A DNA stretch of 64,000 nucleotides from Oscheius onirici (taxonomy: Eukaryota; Nematoda; Chromadorea; Rhabditida; Rhabditidae): the NCBI GenBank assembly GCA_932521025.1, contig OW051471.1:3720001-3784000 (forward strand), given 5' to 3'. Under the pieces are notes generated by a model, which did no database searches, was not told the origin of the DNA, and saw nothing but the letters and a program-made list of their open reading frames with translations. The position numbers and the translations under genes are program-made. The first letter of the stretch is position 1. Each line of letters starts with the position of its first letter. Below are positions 1 through 11,271 of the stretch, one piece after another.

Positions 1-3000
1 TAATCTGGAAAACCAACTGTTACCATTGGAACAACGCTCTTCGGCTTTGATATAGGAGAGAGCGACTCGGAACTTTGATAACTGTTGGAAGTTTGAAAAA
101 AAAATATCCCTAAGATCATCGGCCTGTACCATCTTTTGATTTATTCTAGAGAACGAGCTTGATAGGTAAAGGACTCCAGAAGAGGAGGGAATTTGATATG
201 CTGTTCGCGTTTTCTAGACGACGCCGCGGAATCCCTTCGGGAATTCCGAATGTCTGCGTCTGGGAGAGAGGACCCTAGAATTCGCTTTGGTAGATAGGTT
301 GAGTCAAGATTTTAAAGAAAAAAAGCTGATGAGGAATAAGCTAGTTGTTTTCGGATCTTTGTCTGAAGGAGGCGGAAGGCACAGCGACCAAAGATACTAG
401 ACTCTTCGAGAAGAAACAGTCAGACACAGAGGAAGAATCTTTAGAACAAACACCAGTTTAAAATAGCTTGCCTTGTCTCTCGGACAGAACGGGTAGTTGT
501 CGAAGTTTGTAGTACTGGTGGTCCACATGGGATTGGTTGAAGCGGCTCCAATCATTATCTATCTTCTTCTCATAAAAGCGACTGGTAGAGGTGACTTTGT
601 GTGATTGAAAGAATGAGCTGGTTTCAGGGGCGGAGCTCCCAGCCCTTTTCCACGTGTTGGCTGCCCGCCAACTGCCTATGACGACATGCCCCCGCCTCTA
701 TCTCTTTTCTCTCCCGTCGTCTCTGACCCTCGTTTCAATCAGCACTATTTTTCATGCCCTCAGTCCTACCAGCCGGCTGGCTGGCGCGGGAAAAACGAGC
801 GCCAGCGATTCTTTACTTTACCGCGAGACGAGGGACAATATCATTAGGGGGCTCGACTCAATATCCATTACTCTCAGATGTCGGGCAAAGAACCAGAGAG
901 TCTGTATGAGCCTAAGGTAGAGAAAGTAGAAATTCAAGCTTTGAACTTCATAATCGACAAGGCCAATACTGTAACAGAGACTTTTTACAAGCAAGGTAAT
1001 CGTCCAAAATCAAATTCTCTGTTTAACAGAGACTCTCAGATATTTAATAGCGCCTTCAGGGAAACTGAGCTGAGAGCTATAGAAGATTACTTCCCATTGT
1101 AAGAGGTAGAACAGCTTCCCTATGGAAGTCTCAAAGAATTGAAGATACGTCGTTTAAGAACTGAACCATCATCAGCAGGATCGAAGTGAAAAAGACAGGA
1201 CAGTTTCGGGTAAAGATGAGTATGCCCTCAACATCCACTCTTACAGTCTTTGTGGTCCACTGTGGTTCCCAACAGTACTTCTCTTTGAAGTACCAGAAGA
1301 AAGTTGGGGCAAGCTTTCATGGTTTCAGTACATCATTCTAAAGGTTTAACAGAAGGGACCAGCAATCGTTCAAATTTCAATTATATTCACGCTGACGCAC
1401 TTCTTTCAAAAGTTCAGTTCTCATTCAGACGATTAGTGGGATTTGATCTAGTCCTTGCAGTAAACAAGCGTTGAAACTACATCTTGACACAGAGTACAAA
1501 ACATTGCTCGTAAGAGTCCGATATTAGCTACAATCTCAAGGGAACTAGCTTCACTTTTCCAGAAGCATTAATCTTTACAAAATCTCAGATCTCTGATGAT
1601 CTGTGATAACTGAAACTCAAAGCCAGGCCCTGGGCGTGGTGTTCTCTGGCCGCCGCTCGCGCTTTTGATAAACTTTTGGTAAACATCTCTGTTTTCCGAG
1701 CGGAAGAAAGAAGAAAGATAGGCTTACCCAGCAGTACATGGCAGGCGGTAATTGGTTTGTTTGAACGGAGGGGAGGAGCTTTGATAGAACAGGAGCAGAT
1801 TAAAGAGGAAGGAACACGCCCACGGCAAAAGCAAGCAAAAAAAGGAAGGAGAAGAAGTGAAAGAGAAAAGTATAGAGCTTGAGAAAAAGACGACTGGAAG
1901 GCTCATTAGTGAGAGTTTCAAGAGAGCGAGCTACCGTGGGAACGGCTTCGAACTTCACAGGGAGACTTTGTCTCTATTTTGGGGGAAAAGATTTGGTTTC
2001 AAACATCAGCTGGGAACAGGGATACTGTAAAAGTATTATCTTGACTTTGCTACGGAGAGTACTCTCTCAAAGAAGAGGAACATACTGGGTTCGGCCGTGG
2101 TTTCAGAAGCGGTCAAGAGTAGTCCCAATGTCTAATTGTAAGTATATACTGGACCACACCTTAACCGTAATGGACAGGAAAGCTAAAGTTAGCGATACGC
2201 TCATGAGTACTGCAAGTTTACTACATGAAGCATCTAACAAGAAGCTTAGTAGAAGTGAAGACAAGGGAAAAAGACTTGACAACACCTCATTGGAAATCTT
2301 CCAGAAAAACCTAATGGCAACTATTTCGAACAGTTCCAAAACTATTCGAATCACTCATCATACTACTGGACAATATCTTTGGACCATTACCGAAAACAAA
2401 ATTCAGCAATTCCAGCCGAACCTTCTCGAATAAGATAACTGAACAGTGAGTAGGCGAACTGATCGATACTGTATGTGGCGGAGGACAAGTCTCTCTGTTT
2501 GATTTCAAGTTTCCTCAAAAACGAATCAGGAAACGGATCTCTGTGTATATCTGAAAGTTGAGCCGCAAGTAATCACCGACTACGTCAGAAATCCGCTCTG
2601 CACGGCCTTCACGTCACTTGTTCTATGCCATATAGATTCATTCAGTACCGAGTCACCCGTACATTTATTGGTCTTCTTTCTAATCCGGCGGGTCAAAATG
2701 TGCTCTTCTCACAGCAACATTTCCACAGAAAGGAAGGAGACAAACAAGCTAATCAAAGCAGCACAGACTTTACGTTTCAACAAAAAATGGCAGAGGAGGA
2801 TTAGAGCAGAGAAGAGATTAAGATGAGAGAAAGAAGGGGAGGTAGATTGCAGTTCTTTTGAGGAAACCGATTCGGAAAGAACAAAATAATTCAGAGATCT
2901 TGCTGGAGTCAAAAAGTCTTCAAAGAGTCTATAGAATCCAAATTTAGCCAGTCCGGACACAAGGAGTAATTGGAAACTGAGACCCACCTGCTGCTCTCTT

Positions 3001-3714
3001 CCACTGATTCTTTCCATCTTCGCCTCCGGCTCAAATTGTTCGGATGCGTATGGGTTCGACGAGTTGGTAGCTGACTCTGAAACCGATTTTCCCTTTTCTT
3101 GTTAACACTGTTCTGGAACATTAGTTTGATCTTTTCATCTTATCAAACCGTTCTTCAAACATACACCATTGGAGGAATTTGAAAGATGTTAAAGACAGAC
3201 CATCTACTTTGTGTTTCGAATGTACCTCTGTTCAGATTTTTGCCATTCCTATAATCGGGTTTCAAAGATCCTCTCAAGCCACAAAGTATGGAAATATTCA
3301 GGGAAACATAATAAAAGACAAAACATTTATACTTTTGCCGTCTCTTTCTTGTGCGTTTTACTGTTCTTACAATATGGTCGATAATTTTCTTATTTCATTG
3401 TTTTCAAGCAAGGTTCAACTTTGGAAATGCACTAGTTTTAGGGTAAGTCAAAATGCACTCGATTGCCATGTTCCCTGTCCTCATGGCCTCAAGCCGTAAA
3501 CCGTGAGATAACTTCAATCGACACGTAGAGAAGACAAAACTTTTCAAAATTGACATACTGTGATTGGAGGTGTATCAATCTGTTCTCGTTTTGTGAAACT
3601 ACTGTTCTCACCATTTTCCCGTCAAATTCTGACTGCCAAAACATCTAAACTATCTAAAGCGAAATGGTGTCTGTCGTGGACTCTGTTTGGATGTTTCTTT
3701 CTCCCGGACCTGAA

Positions 3715-3785
3715 ATTTTGGTTTATTGCTAAGAGTCCTCGCTGTTACCCAGACGATCCGGGTTCGATTCCTCTCCTCGCCATAC
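3715..3785 (+). ncRNA. tRNA-like remnant
   Basis: A good internal B-box (GGTTCGATTCC at about 3767-3777) is preceded by a weak A-box-like stretch and followed by CGCCA. The acceptor and anticodon stems do not pair convincingly, so this is more likely a decayed tRNA or a tRNA-derived repeat than a working tRNA. Confidence 0.2.
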
Positions 3786-3825
3786 ATTTTTGTTAAATTA
3801 TTTTGAATAGGAAATAGAGTCAAGC

Positions 3826-3905
3826 TAACCGGTAGGGGATTGGAAGGGACCGGTTGACTGGGAAGGGATCAAAAGAGATCGATTGACTAGGGAAGGGATC
3901 AGAAG
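3826..3905. repeat. Short imperfect tandem repeat
   Basis: About three diverged units of roughly 28 bp are seen, each carrying GGGAAGGGA and a GAT(C)GATTGACT or GACCGGTTGACT core. No coding potential is visible. Confidence 0.4.
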
Positions 3906-5201
3906 TAAAGAAGAAAACACAAGTAAAAGAAGCCGCCGACAGGCGGCGAAGCCGGCTGGTAACAAACTATTTCTGTATCTGGCAGAAAATACATGAAATT
4001 CCCTTCAAAATCAGTACTCCAACCTTGAAAATTAGGGAAAAGATCACTAGTTTAGACATTTGTAGCTACAACTAGTTTGTACTCATTTTGTATGCAGAGA
4101 GAGAATGTACTCACCAGAAATGCATCTTGTCCTTCCTCTCGTGTTCATCGAGCGACTTGTTGAGGTAGAAAACTAAAACAACAAGATTGTACTTGTCTTC
4201 TAGGCAAAACTACAATTCCGACAGGTCCTCCTGTCATTTTGCGTTTCTCTGTCATCGAATCCAATCGAAGACCGGGACGACCACTCTGTTCCATCCTGTT
4301 AGGCGGTGGATCCATTTACGACGTGAGAAATGATAATTGGATAAAGTGGCAGCTGAAATGGATGTTTTTGGAGGGAAAAAAGAAAAGAAGGAATAAGGAA
4401 ATGAAAAGCTCAATAAGCGTAAAAGAATAAGAGCGTTGTACACTGTATGCGTGTCATGGACGTGTCATAGCGCAAACTGCGTAACGACACATTATTGAGT
4501 TCAGTCAAGGCAATTCGAGGACTAGAATGAGGGGAATTTTGAAAGTAAGTTGGATTGGTTTAGAAACAACTCGGACTCTTGATGAAGGTGGTCAACTAGA
4601 GGCATTTGGTTCGCCAGAGAAACATGGTGTTTGGGCAGACGTCGAAATGGTGGACCATATTGTGGAAGTGAAGGACGAGAATTCGGAAGAGATACTTTTC
4701 GCACTTATCTATCATCGAAGCGTTTCTCCTCTTCACAGGCAGTAGAAGTTATTTGGAACATGGAGGATGTCATGACATCCAAATTGAAACAAAAGCGTTT
4801 GGAGCATGGACCTCGTTCACTGAAAATTGCCTACTGCCAAATTATGAGTCTTTTCACTTGTCTTCTGACATCTGTTTTAGATATAGACATCGATTCCAGC
4901 CAGTTTTTATTAAACCTTCGAAAGACTAGCCTTTTGTTTAGAACCCGTCGTGACAGTATCTAAGACGAGAACAAGAGCTCACTCTGTCAGTTATTCCAAG
5001 AAATCCATCGAGATTCTGACTGAGAGCCCCGGAGACATTTGATCCTATCCTTCAGATCACTTCAGTCTTACTTCACCCCGGTTCACGACCGGCGATCGAT
5101 GGAACCTAGTCTTGTATTCATCTTGCCCAAGGTGAAGATATAGTTTCGACAACCGTCGAACAGCGCTAGATCTCCAGGTTGGTCTTTGCGTTCTGTATAG
5201 T

Positions 5202-5482
5202 GTACTTGGGCGGCTCGAGCCGAGCCGGTTTTTGACCCTCGAGCCGGCTCGGCTCGAAGAAAATTCGAGCCGGCTCGAGCCAAAAAATGTCAAATTTTCG
5301 TCTATTTTTTGGCAAAACAGGACAAAATGTCAAGTGTAATGTTATAAATTACTGGGTAGGGCGTATCTAATATAACTTTGTTCCTCTGGAGCTATAACAC
5401 AACTTCTATTAAAAATGGGAATCCCTTTTTAGAATTTCGTAAAATTTCCGTTTTTTTAGGCTCGAAATCGGCTCGTGCCCAA
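5202..5482. mobile_element. MITE with GAGCCGGCTC palindromes, copy 1
   Basis: The left end reads TACTTGGGCGGCTCGAGCC and the right end reads GGCTCGTGCCCAA on the plus strand, giving imperfect terminal inverted repeats. Several GAGCCGGCTC palindromes are packed just inside the left end. There is no transposase frame. It shares its ends with the element at 12698-13274 and is about half its length. I see no clear target-site duplication, so this copy is probably old. Confidence 0.6.
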
Positions 5483-5597
5483 CATGAAAAATGCTAGAAA
5501 AATAGAAACGAAACAGAAAAAAGCTCCACGAGGTTTTGGGCGAGATTTCGCTGCCGGCGTCCGCCGCGCCCCGCCCGTACGGTCTCTACATACGTTG

Positions 5598-5689
5598 CGG
5601 GGGTAGTCCGAGCAGTTTCACACTTTCGTCACTTCTTTAGGAAGTTCGAAAGCCCGAAATGATGAGCAAATCGACCTCGGGAAACCGAG
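5598..5689 (+). repeat. Direct repeat, left copy
   Basis: About 90 bp here match 6525-6615 closely, including TTTCGTCACTTCTTTAG and AAATCGACCTCGGGAAAC. This copy runs through GGGGGTAG without interruption, while in the other copy a transposable element sits beside the same motif. Confidence 0.7.
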
Positions 5690-6000
5690 TATTGGTACAT
5701 TTTTGGTTGATATAACCGTATTATTAGTCTCGGCCACTTTGACTGCTATGTTTTAGGAATTTTGCTATGGATTATTTTTGTTGACGAATCAGGTCTATTT
5801 TGGGTAGGGATAGTGTCGAATCTGTCAATTTGGGAGTTCTCCGCACGAAAGCAGATCAGCTAAGGGCTAGGAATGACGGGGCTACAGGGAATCTTCTGGA
5901 CTTATTGACTCAGATAATGCAACAGAAATCAACAAGGAAAAAACTATTCTGTGAAAACAACGTCGATTTTACCCGTACTGCACACGCTGAGGGGGTAGAG

Positions 6001-6526
6001 TCTACCAGGGTTGGGCGGACGTCCGTGTTCGCTGTTCGTTTGTGCCGAACACGAACAGTCCGTGTCCGGTTCGCATGACGAACACGCAAGTGCAAAAGTT
6101 CGTTGTTCGAGGGTCGAACATAGTTCAAAAGCCGGACAAACAAGGACATGCAAAATGTGTTGGAAAAACTAGAAATTGTCAAAAAATTGTCTTTCTCAGT
6201 GCCAAAGTCTAAAGGTTTCCATGACCCAGACATTTCGAAAATTCCTTCCGTCTTTCAGAAACCGACAGTTTTTGATAAAAGTTCCTTTGACTAAATGTTC
6301 AAAGTGCCTGCTTTACTCTAAAAATTGAATTTGAGTGGAAATTTTGGAATTGTTCGTGTCCGATGTTCGTCGAACAGTCCGTCCGTCGGACGAACTTTGG
6401 GACACGCGGACGTCCGTGTTCGGTACGATGTCGAACAAAAAGTGCTACGTTCGGTCCGTGTTCGGTTCGACCCAAAAAAAACTATGCGACTGTTCGTTCC
6501 GTGTTCGCGCAAAAATCCGCTCCCTG
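6001..6526. mobile_element. hAT-like MITE with iterated GTTCG motifs
   Basis: The left end contains CAGGGTTGGGCGGACG and the right end GCTCCCTG, the CAGGG-type termini common in hAT elements. Both ends carry many iterated GTGTTCG/CGAACAC motifs, which are probably transposase-binding repeats. The flanks GGGTAGAG and GGGTAGAC (7 of 8 bases equal) may be the 8-bp target duplication. The Arg/Val-rich open frames across it come from the GTTCG repeats and are not genes. Confidence 0.6.
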
Positions 6527-6615
6527 GGGTAGACCGAACTGTTTCAAAATTTCGTCACTTCTTTAGAAAGTTCAGAAGAACGAAATGATGGGTAAATCGA
6601 CCTCGGGAAACTGAG
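6525..6615 (+). repeat. Direct repeat, right copy
   Basis: Partner of 5598-5689. It begins exactly at the right edge of the hAT-like element, so the two copies compare a filled site with a probable empty site. Confidence 0.7.
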
Positions 6616-6789
6616 AGTTGAGAATTTTTTAGACTCTACAACTACAGAAATTCTTTACAACTACAGAAATTTCAAACTTTTTTGTATAAAGTTACAAAAG
6701 TTACTGATTTTTTTAGAAGTAATCCTGCCCCAACGTGTCAAAACAGGTATCGTAGCTTGTCTGCTCATAACGCAAGTCAGTGTTGGACG

Positions 6790-7209
6790 ATGTCGGAAGA
6801 AGGGAAGGAAGCTGAAGCGCCAGTCTCGTTCACGGACACGAATGCGGAGACGGGAGCGACTGGCAAAGGAACTGGCAGCTCGAACATGATGGATCTGGTG
6901 GGACAGCTGAAGAAGAAGGAGACGACGGGAGAAACGAAGGACACGAGCGAGAAGAAGAAGAAAAAGAAGAAGAAGGACAAGGGAAAGAGCAAGTACAAGA
7001 GACGACATGACCGCTTCGAGCCGGAAAACTATCTTCTTCGTGTCGAGGGTAGCATCTGCTGCGGAATGCTCATCAGTCTCGGACTCTTCTTCATCTACAA
7101 CGCTCTCGTCCTCCTCATCGTCATCATTTGGAGCGCCGGAGATCTCCGCCATCTTCATATGAAGGAGCCCATCGACAACTCCGGAACCACCACCACAGCT
7201 GCTCCCTAG
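6790..7209 (+). CDS. Lys-rich single-pass membrane protein, unknown function
   Basis: A single exon encodes 139 residues. The first 50 residues are acidic/polar; residues 55-73 are a strongly basic run (many Lys, then KYKRRHDR). One hydrophobic segment lies at about 88-114 with two adjacent Cys at its start, followed by a short Thr/Ala-rich tail. The basic stretch before the membrane segment predicts that the long N-terminal part is cytosolic and the tail outside or lumenal. The frame is open upstream to 6682, but codons there look non-coding, so I chose the ATG followed by SEEGKEAE. No family recognised. Confidence 0.6.
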   Translation: MSEEGKEAEAPVSFTDTNAETGATGKGTGSSNMMDLVGQLKKKETTGETKDTSEKKKKKKKKDKGKSKYKRRHDRFEPENYLLRVEGSICCGMLISLGLFFIYNALVLLIVIIWSAGDLRHLHMKEPIDNSGTTTTAAP

Positions 7210-8544
7210 GTACCAGTAAAGTGTCTCTAGTCCGACCCCTTGTTCTTTCTTGCAGTAGTTCTCAATGTTGGGTAGTTTTGTGTCTTCTCATTTGTTTCAG
7301 GGCAGACAAACCCAGCATAATAGTTGAAAGACAGAAACAATTGTACAACAGACGTAGTACAGACTTTCTCCATTTCAACGTTGTTCTCGGTAGAAGCTAC
7401 TGGAAGTTGAACAGATTGAAGATTGAAAACCTTTAATCTCGAAGCGAAGAAGTCTCGGATTAGATATTTGTCCATTCTATATGCGATCAGACATGAGGCC
7501 AGATTTATCAGCTCTTCAAGACCTGTTGCACCTCTAAAGAAGAGGAGGAGAAGGAGGACGAAGTAAAGAAATGAGTCTTCTCCAGTCAGCCAAGTGAGGG
7601 GAGAATAAGCAAAGGACGTCGGAAGAATCGTCGACGCCTGTCATCCTCTCTCCAGTTGAAGGAACAGACGACGGTCAACTGATGTTAGTTTGCTTTTAGA
7701 TCTTTTTTATAGCTAACCGAACTCATGTAGCCTACGAGGTTGCCAACAGAGAGGGTGGAAGTGGACTCAGTGTCCCCAAGGAGAATGAGGTGTATTTAGG
7801 CTACGATAGAGTAAGCGACAAGGAGTACACATCTTGATCTACACGCCGAGGGATTATTCGTATTCCCAAAATCGTATCCCTGTATCACGGAAACAACAAC
7901 AAACCTGTGAGTTTTGACTTTTGTTCCTTCTTAACTTTTGATTTAGATAGAGACGCTCGGATGTCGTCATCAGGAATGACAGACGTGACAGAAGATATAG
8001 TTATAATCTTGCTGTTCTTCCTTGAGTTGTCATTGTTTTATGTCAAATAAATCCTGTACATCAAATTGTTGACTAGAACATCCAACTATTCCTCCCAAAA
8101 AAAACGAGAAGAAATACGGTTTGACCAGAAAGGATGAACAAACTTTTACCACAGAAAGTGATGAGAAACGGGAACTTCTCATCCGTCCCGACTTTCTCTT
8201 TTGACTACTGAAATAACTTTAATCGGATAAATGCAAAATACTATTCAAAATTTGAAAATGACTGTTCCAATTTGATCGTAATAGCTCGTGTTTCGACGCG
8301 TTCGGGCGAAGACGGCTCCAACTTGACATTCACGGTACGGGGCAAGTCGACATTTGTGGTGTTCTGAACAAGTTGCAAGTCGAGACGATTAGACAAGAAC
8401 TAACATTTTCCCGATACTCATAATGAGTTGTCAGAGCCAACTCACAATGACCGTCACCATCGTCCGATTCATGCTCATAAGGAGAACGAGAGCCATCATC
8501 ATCGGAGGATCCAGGTATGGGCTTGAATCATAATGAGAGAAAAA
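7210..8544. other. Intergenic, possible exon remnants
   Basis: No gene can be supported. Two short stretches look faintly protein-like on the plus strand: about 7616-7690 (a Ser/Glu-rich segment) and 7717-7837 (about 40 codons ending in TGA at 7835-7837, after a TATAG acceptor-like site). Their reading phases do not join with any GT-AG pair I could find. Confidence 0.35.
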
Positions 8545-9353
8545 TTTGCGAGGGGTAATGTTCAGCGAATTTCGAAATTTGCGACGGGTAAATATTTTTT
8601 TTCGAAAAATTGAAATTTTAGCAAATTTTTCAGAGTAACCCTGTGAATAAGTAAATTCCTGTAATTTTCAGACCGCTATAAACGACCGAGAGACTGCTGA
8701 AGTTACGCTGTGAACGAGTGAGAAACTGTTGAACTTACGTCTGGACGTCTTCTATGTGATTGAATGTATCTCGAATGAAAGAAATTGTGTATGAATGAAA
8801 TTTGGGTCTTTTATAACCCTGTAACAGTATCCAGTGGAAACTCGTGTTTTGGGGAATGGCTGTCTAGCTCGACGGATGGATGAATAGCCAAGCCAAAAAT
8901 AATGATTATGAATTTCCATAACAGAGCAATTTCTGCATATTTCGAGCTCAATTTTTTTTATACTTTGTGAAGGGTCGCCAACTTTGCTGTAACAGTCGCC
9001 AAGAAAAAAGAAACTAAAAAAAATTGCTACAACCGCCACAGTTAGACAGCCATCCGTCGAGCTAGACAGCCATTCCCCAAAACACGAGTTTCCACTGGAT
9101 ACTGTTACAGGGTTATAAAAGACCCAAATTTCATTCATCCGAGACACATTCAATCACATAAATAACGTCCAGACGTAAGTTCAACAGTCTCTCACTCGTT
9201 CACAGCGTAACTTCAGCAGTCTCTCGGTCGTTTATTTCTGAAAATTATAGAAATTTAGTTGTTCACAGGGTAACTCTGGAAAAAAAAATTCGGCTACGCC
9301 GAAAAATTGCGAGCAGTAATCCAATTTCCCAAGTTTGCGACAGGTAATCCATA
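8545..9353. mobile_element. Foldback element with ~300 bp inverted arms
   Basis: The sequence from about 8635 to 8880 returns in reverse complement at about 9047-9262 with high identity, including CGACCGAGAGACTGCTG and TTCCACTGGATACTGTTAC. The outer ends carry repeated TTGCGACRGGTAAT-like motifs in both orientations. A spacer of about 165 bp separates the arms. No transposase frame is seen. The right end stops about 5 bp from the PAF1 stop codon, so the PAF1 3' untranslated region must lie inside it; an AATAAA in PAF1 sense lies at about 9226. Confidence 0.85.
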
Positions 9354-9357
9354 GTAA

Positions 9358-10750
9358 TTATGGCCCAGCCCACACCTGAGAGAATCTCTCTTCATTCGAA
9401 CGTTCGCTTTGTTCCGAATCTTCATCTTGACTCGAGGAATCCTCATCTCCGAAATGTGTCAGACGTTCCATGTTGGTGTAGAGCTGTTTCTTTTCCTCCT
9501 GAACCATCGATCGAGAAGCGAAGACGCGCACTTCCTTTTCCTAAACAAGTCCTGTTTGAGACAATTTGATGAGCTAACCTGTAGATTCTTTTGTTGGGTT
9601 CGGATGAGATCAATATTCTCTTCTATAGGAGCATAGTAGATGTGATCAGGGTTGAAATTGAAGTAGAAGCTCTAAAATTTAAATCTTTTTGAACGCATAG
9701 AAAAAAACCTCAGGTAGAGCTGATTTTCTTTCACCATACTCTCGATCAAGGACATAGGAATATTCTGGCTCAACAAGCTTGGAGACATCACCGTCGTCAT
9801 CGATGTTCAACGCATCGAGGAGATTGTCTATCGTGTCGACGTCAGGAATGAAATGAGCCCATTTATCGCCTTCTTTTCTGAGAACAACGAGTATAAGAAA
9901 GCAGTAGATAACCTACATCAGCTGTCCGAACGTTGCAGCTCTAGTCTTCAGCTCTTTCGGAACATTCCGAGGATTTGGACAAGCCGGAAAGTTCACTGCA
10001 GCGAAATTGTGTGGAAATCCCTAGAAATGAATGTACGAGCAAATACTATATGATGATTACACGGTAATCTGGGAGAATGAACGTCTCCTCAAGAGCACGA
10101 ACATTTGGTTTGTAAGGATGAGCCGTGCACGGTATCTGGGCGTCTTCGAACGTCTTAATGATGGCATCGATTTGATCTTCTCTACTTTTATGCGTGTAAA
10201 CTTCGCCTTCTTTCTCCAGTTGGTAACCAATCTTCGTCTCGACACGACCATCCTTTTCAAATAGAACCTTGATGATCTTCTTCTCCTTATTGGGTGTAGG
10301 TGTCTCCGCAATGCTAGTGTTTGCTCGTAGTGGCTTGATAAACACGCTGAAATTTTGATAATTTAGACAAGAAGACATTACACCCACTTGCTATTTTTGC
10401 GCCCTTCGGCCACTTCATGCTCCAAGAGCAGTTCGTCCTTCCAATGGAGCTCCGGTGGAGGAAATCGCGTCTTGTAAGCTTTCGGATCGATCGTGTCTAT
10501 CTTCACACCCAAATCGAACTCGGACAGAATCGCTCGGTTTATGCTGGAAGGCTCTTCGCGGATTTTGATAAGGCTACACACGAAACTACAGAACAATGTC
10601 GAAAATGACTTACCTTCCAAAGTTTTTCTTCCTGTGAATAAACTTGGCTCGATATGGAACATCCGGTAGCGTGTTCGTGTAGTTGTGACACGGTAGAAGG
10701 TCGTTGATATCGTTGAACTGCGCATTATGCGCAGCTGACATTCTCTTCAT
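9358..10750 (-). CDS. paf-1: RNA polymerase II-associated factor PAF1
   Basis: Seven exons (10750-10614, 10573-10388, 10346-10061, 10020-9917, 9877-9709, 9671-9579, 9540-9358) join in frame to 385 residues; human PAF1 is longer (about 530). PAF1 is a core subunit of the nuclear PAF1 complex, which travels with RNA polymerase II and supports elongation and histone modification. Recognition rests on the order of conserved blocks: NTLPDVPYRAKFI, SEFDLGVKIDTIDP, a YTHKSREDQIDAIIKTFEDA block and LPDYR, then an acidic region and an acidic/Ser-rich tail. The start ATG follows AAATTACAG directly, an acceptor that suggests trans-splicing. The 3' end abuts a foldback element. Confidence 0.88.
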
Positions 10751-11271
10751 CTGTAATTTGTTGTTGATTTTTTTGTGGGAAAAAAGAACAGATGCACAGA
10801 ACATCCAATGGAAAATAAGCAGGCTACTTTATGGAATTGCGGTTACGGTACTGGAAAACTGGATTACGGTATGGCGCCCTCTTCAAATTTTTTTTCCCCC
10901 AAGCTTGTTCGCTTGATACCAGTCTGCGTTTTCCTTTCTTCCAAGTTACAAATTGTAATTCTGTTTTCAGTGACCGATGTCTCCCGACACTTTGCAGAAC
11001 ATCGCAAAGCTGGAAAATTACTGCATCAGAATAGGCGGAGAGAGTAAATTTCACTTTTTTTTTCGTCTTTTCATGTCGAAAACATTGTATCAGTTCAAGC
11101 AGACACACTGCTCAATCCTTCTCCCTCTAGCCCCTTTTTATTTCAAAACGTGAAGTTTACCATTCGTTCCTCTGCCAGACAAAACATGCTACATGGACAG
11201 ACAAAATAGCAGGACTGATATAAATGTGTGTCACGATGTTTCTGTAAGGTTTGAGAGGCCATCGTGCGACC

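Larger units (their letters stand above)
1..5190. other. 5.2 kb with no recognisable gene
   Basis: I find no protein family, no chain of exons with good splice signals and no long terminal repeat here. Open frames are short and of unlikely composition; the longest, about 184 codons at 1879-2433 (+), resembles nothing I know. A small C(TTCG)G hairpin lies near 226-250. The stretch may be intergenic, an unrecognised non-coding RNA, or decayed repeat. Confidence 0.5.

Noticed and set aside
1879..2433. 184-codon open frame on the plus strand
   Set aside because: No domain, no splice context and mixed composition; likely chance in a GC-balanced region.
5800..6588. Arg/Val-rich frames on both strands
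   Set aside because: Generated by iterated GTTCG/CGAAC motifs of the hAT-like element.
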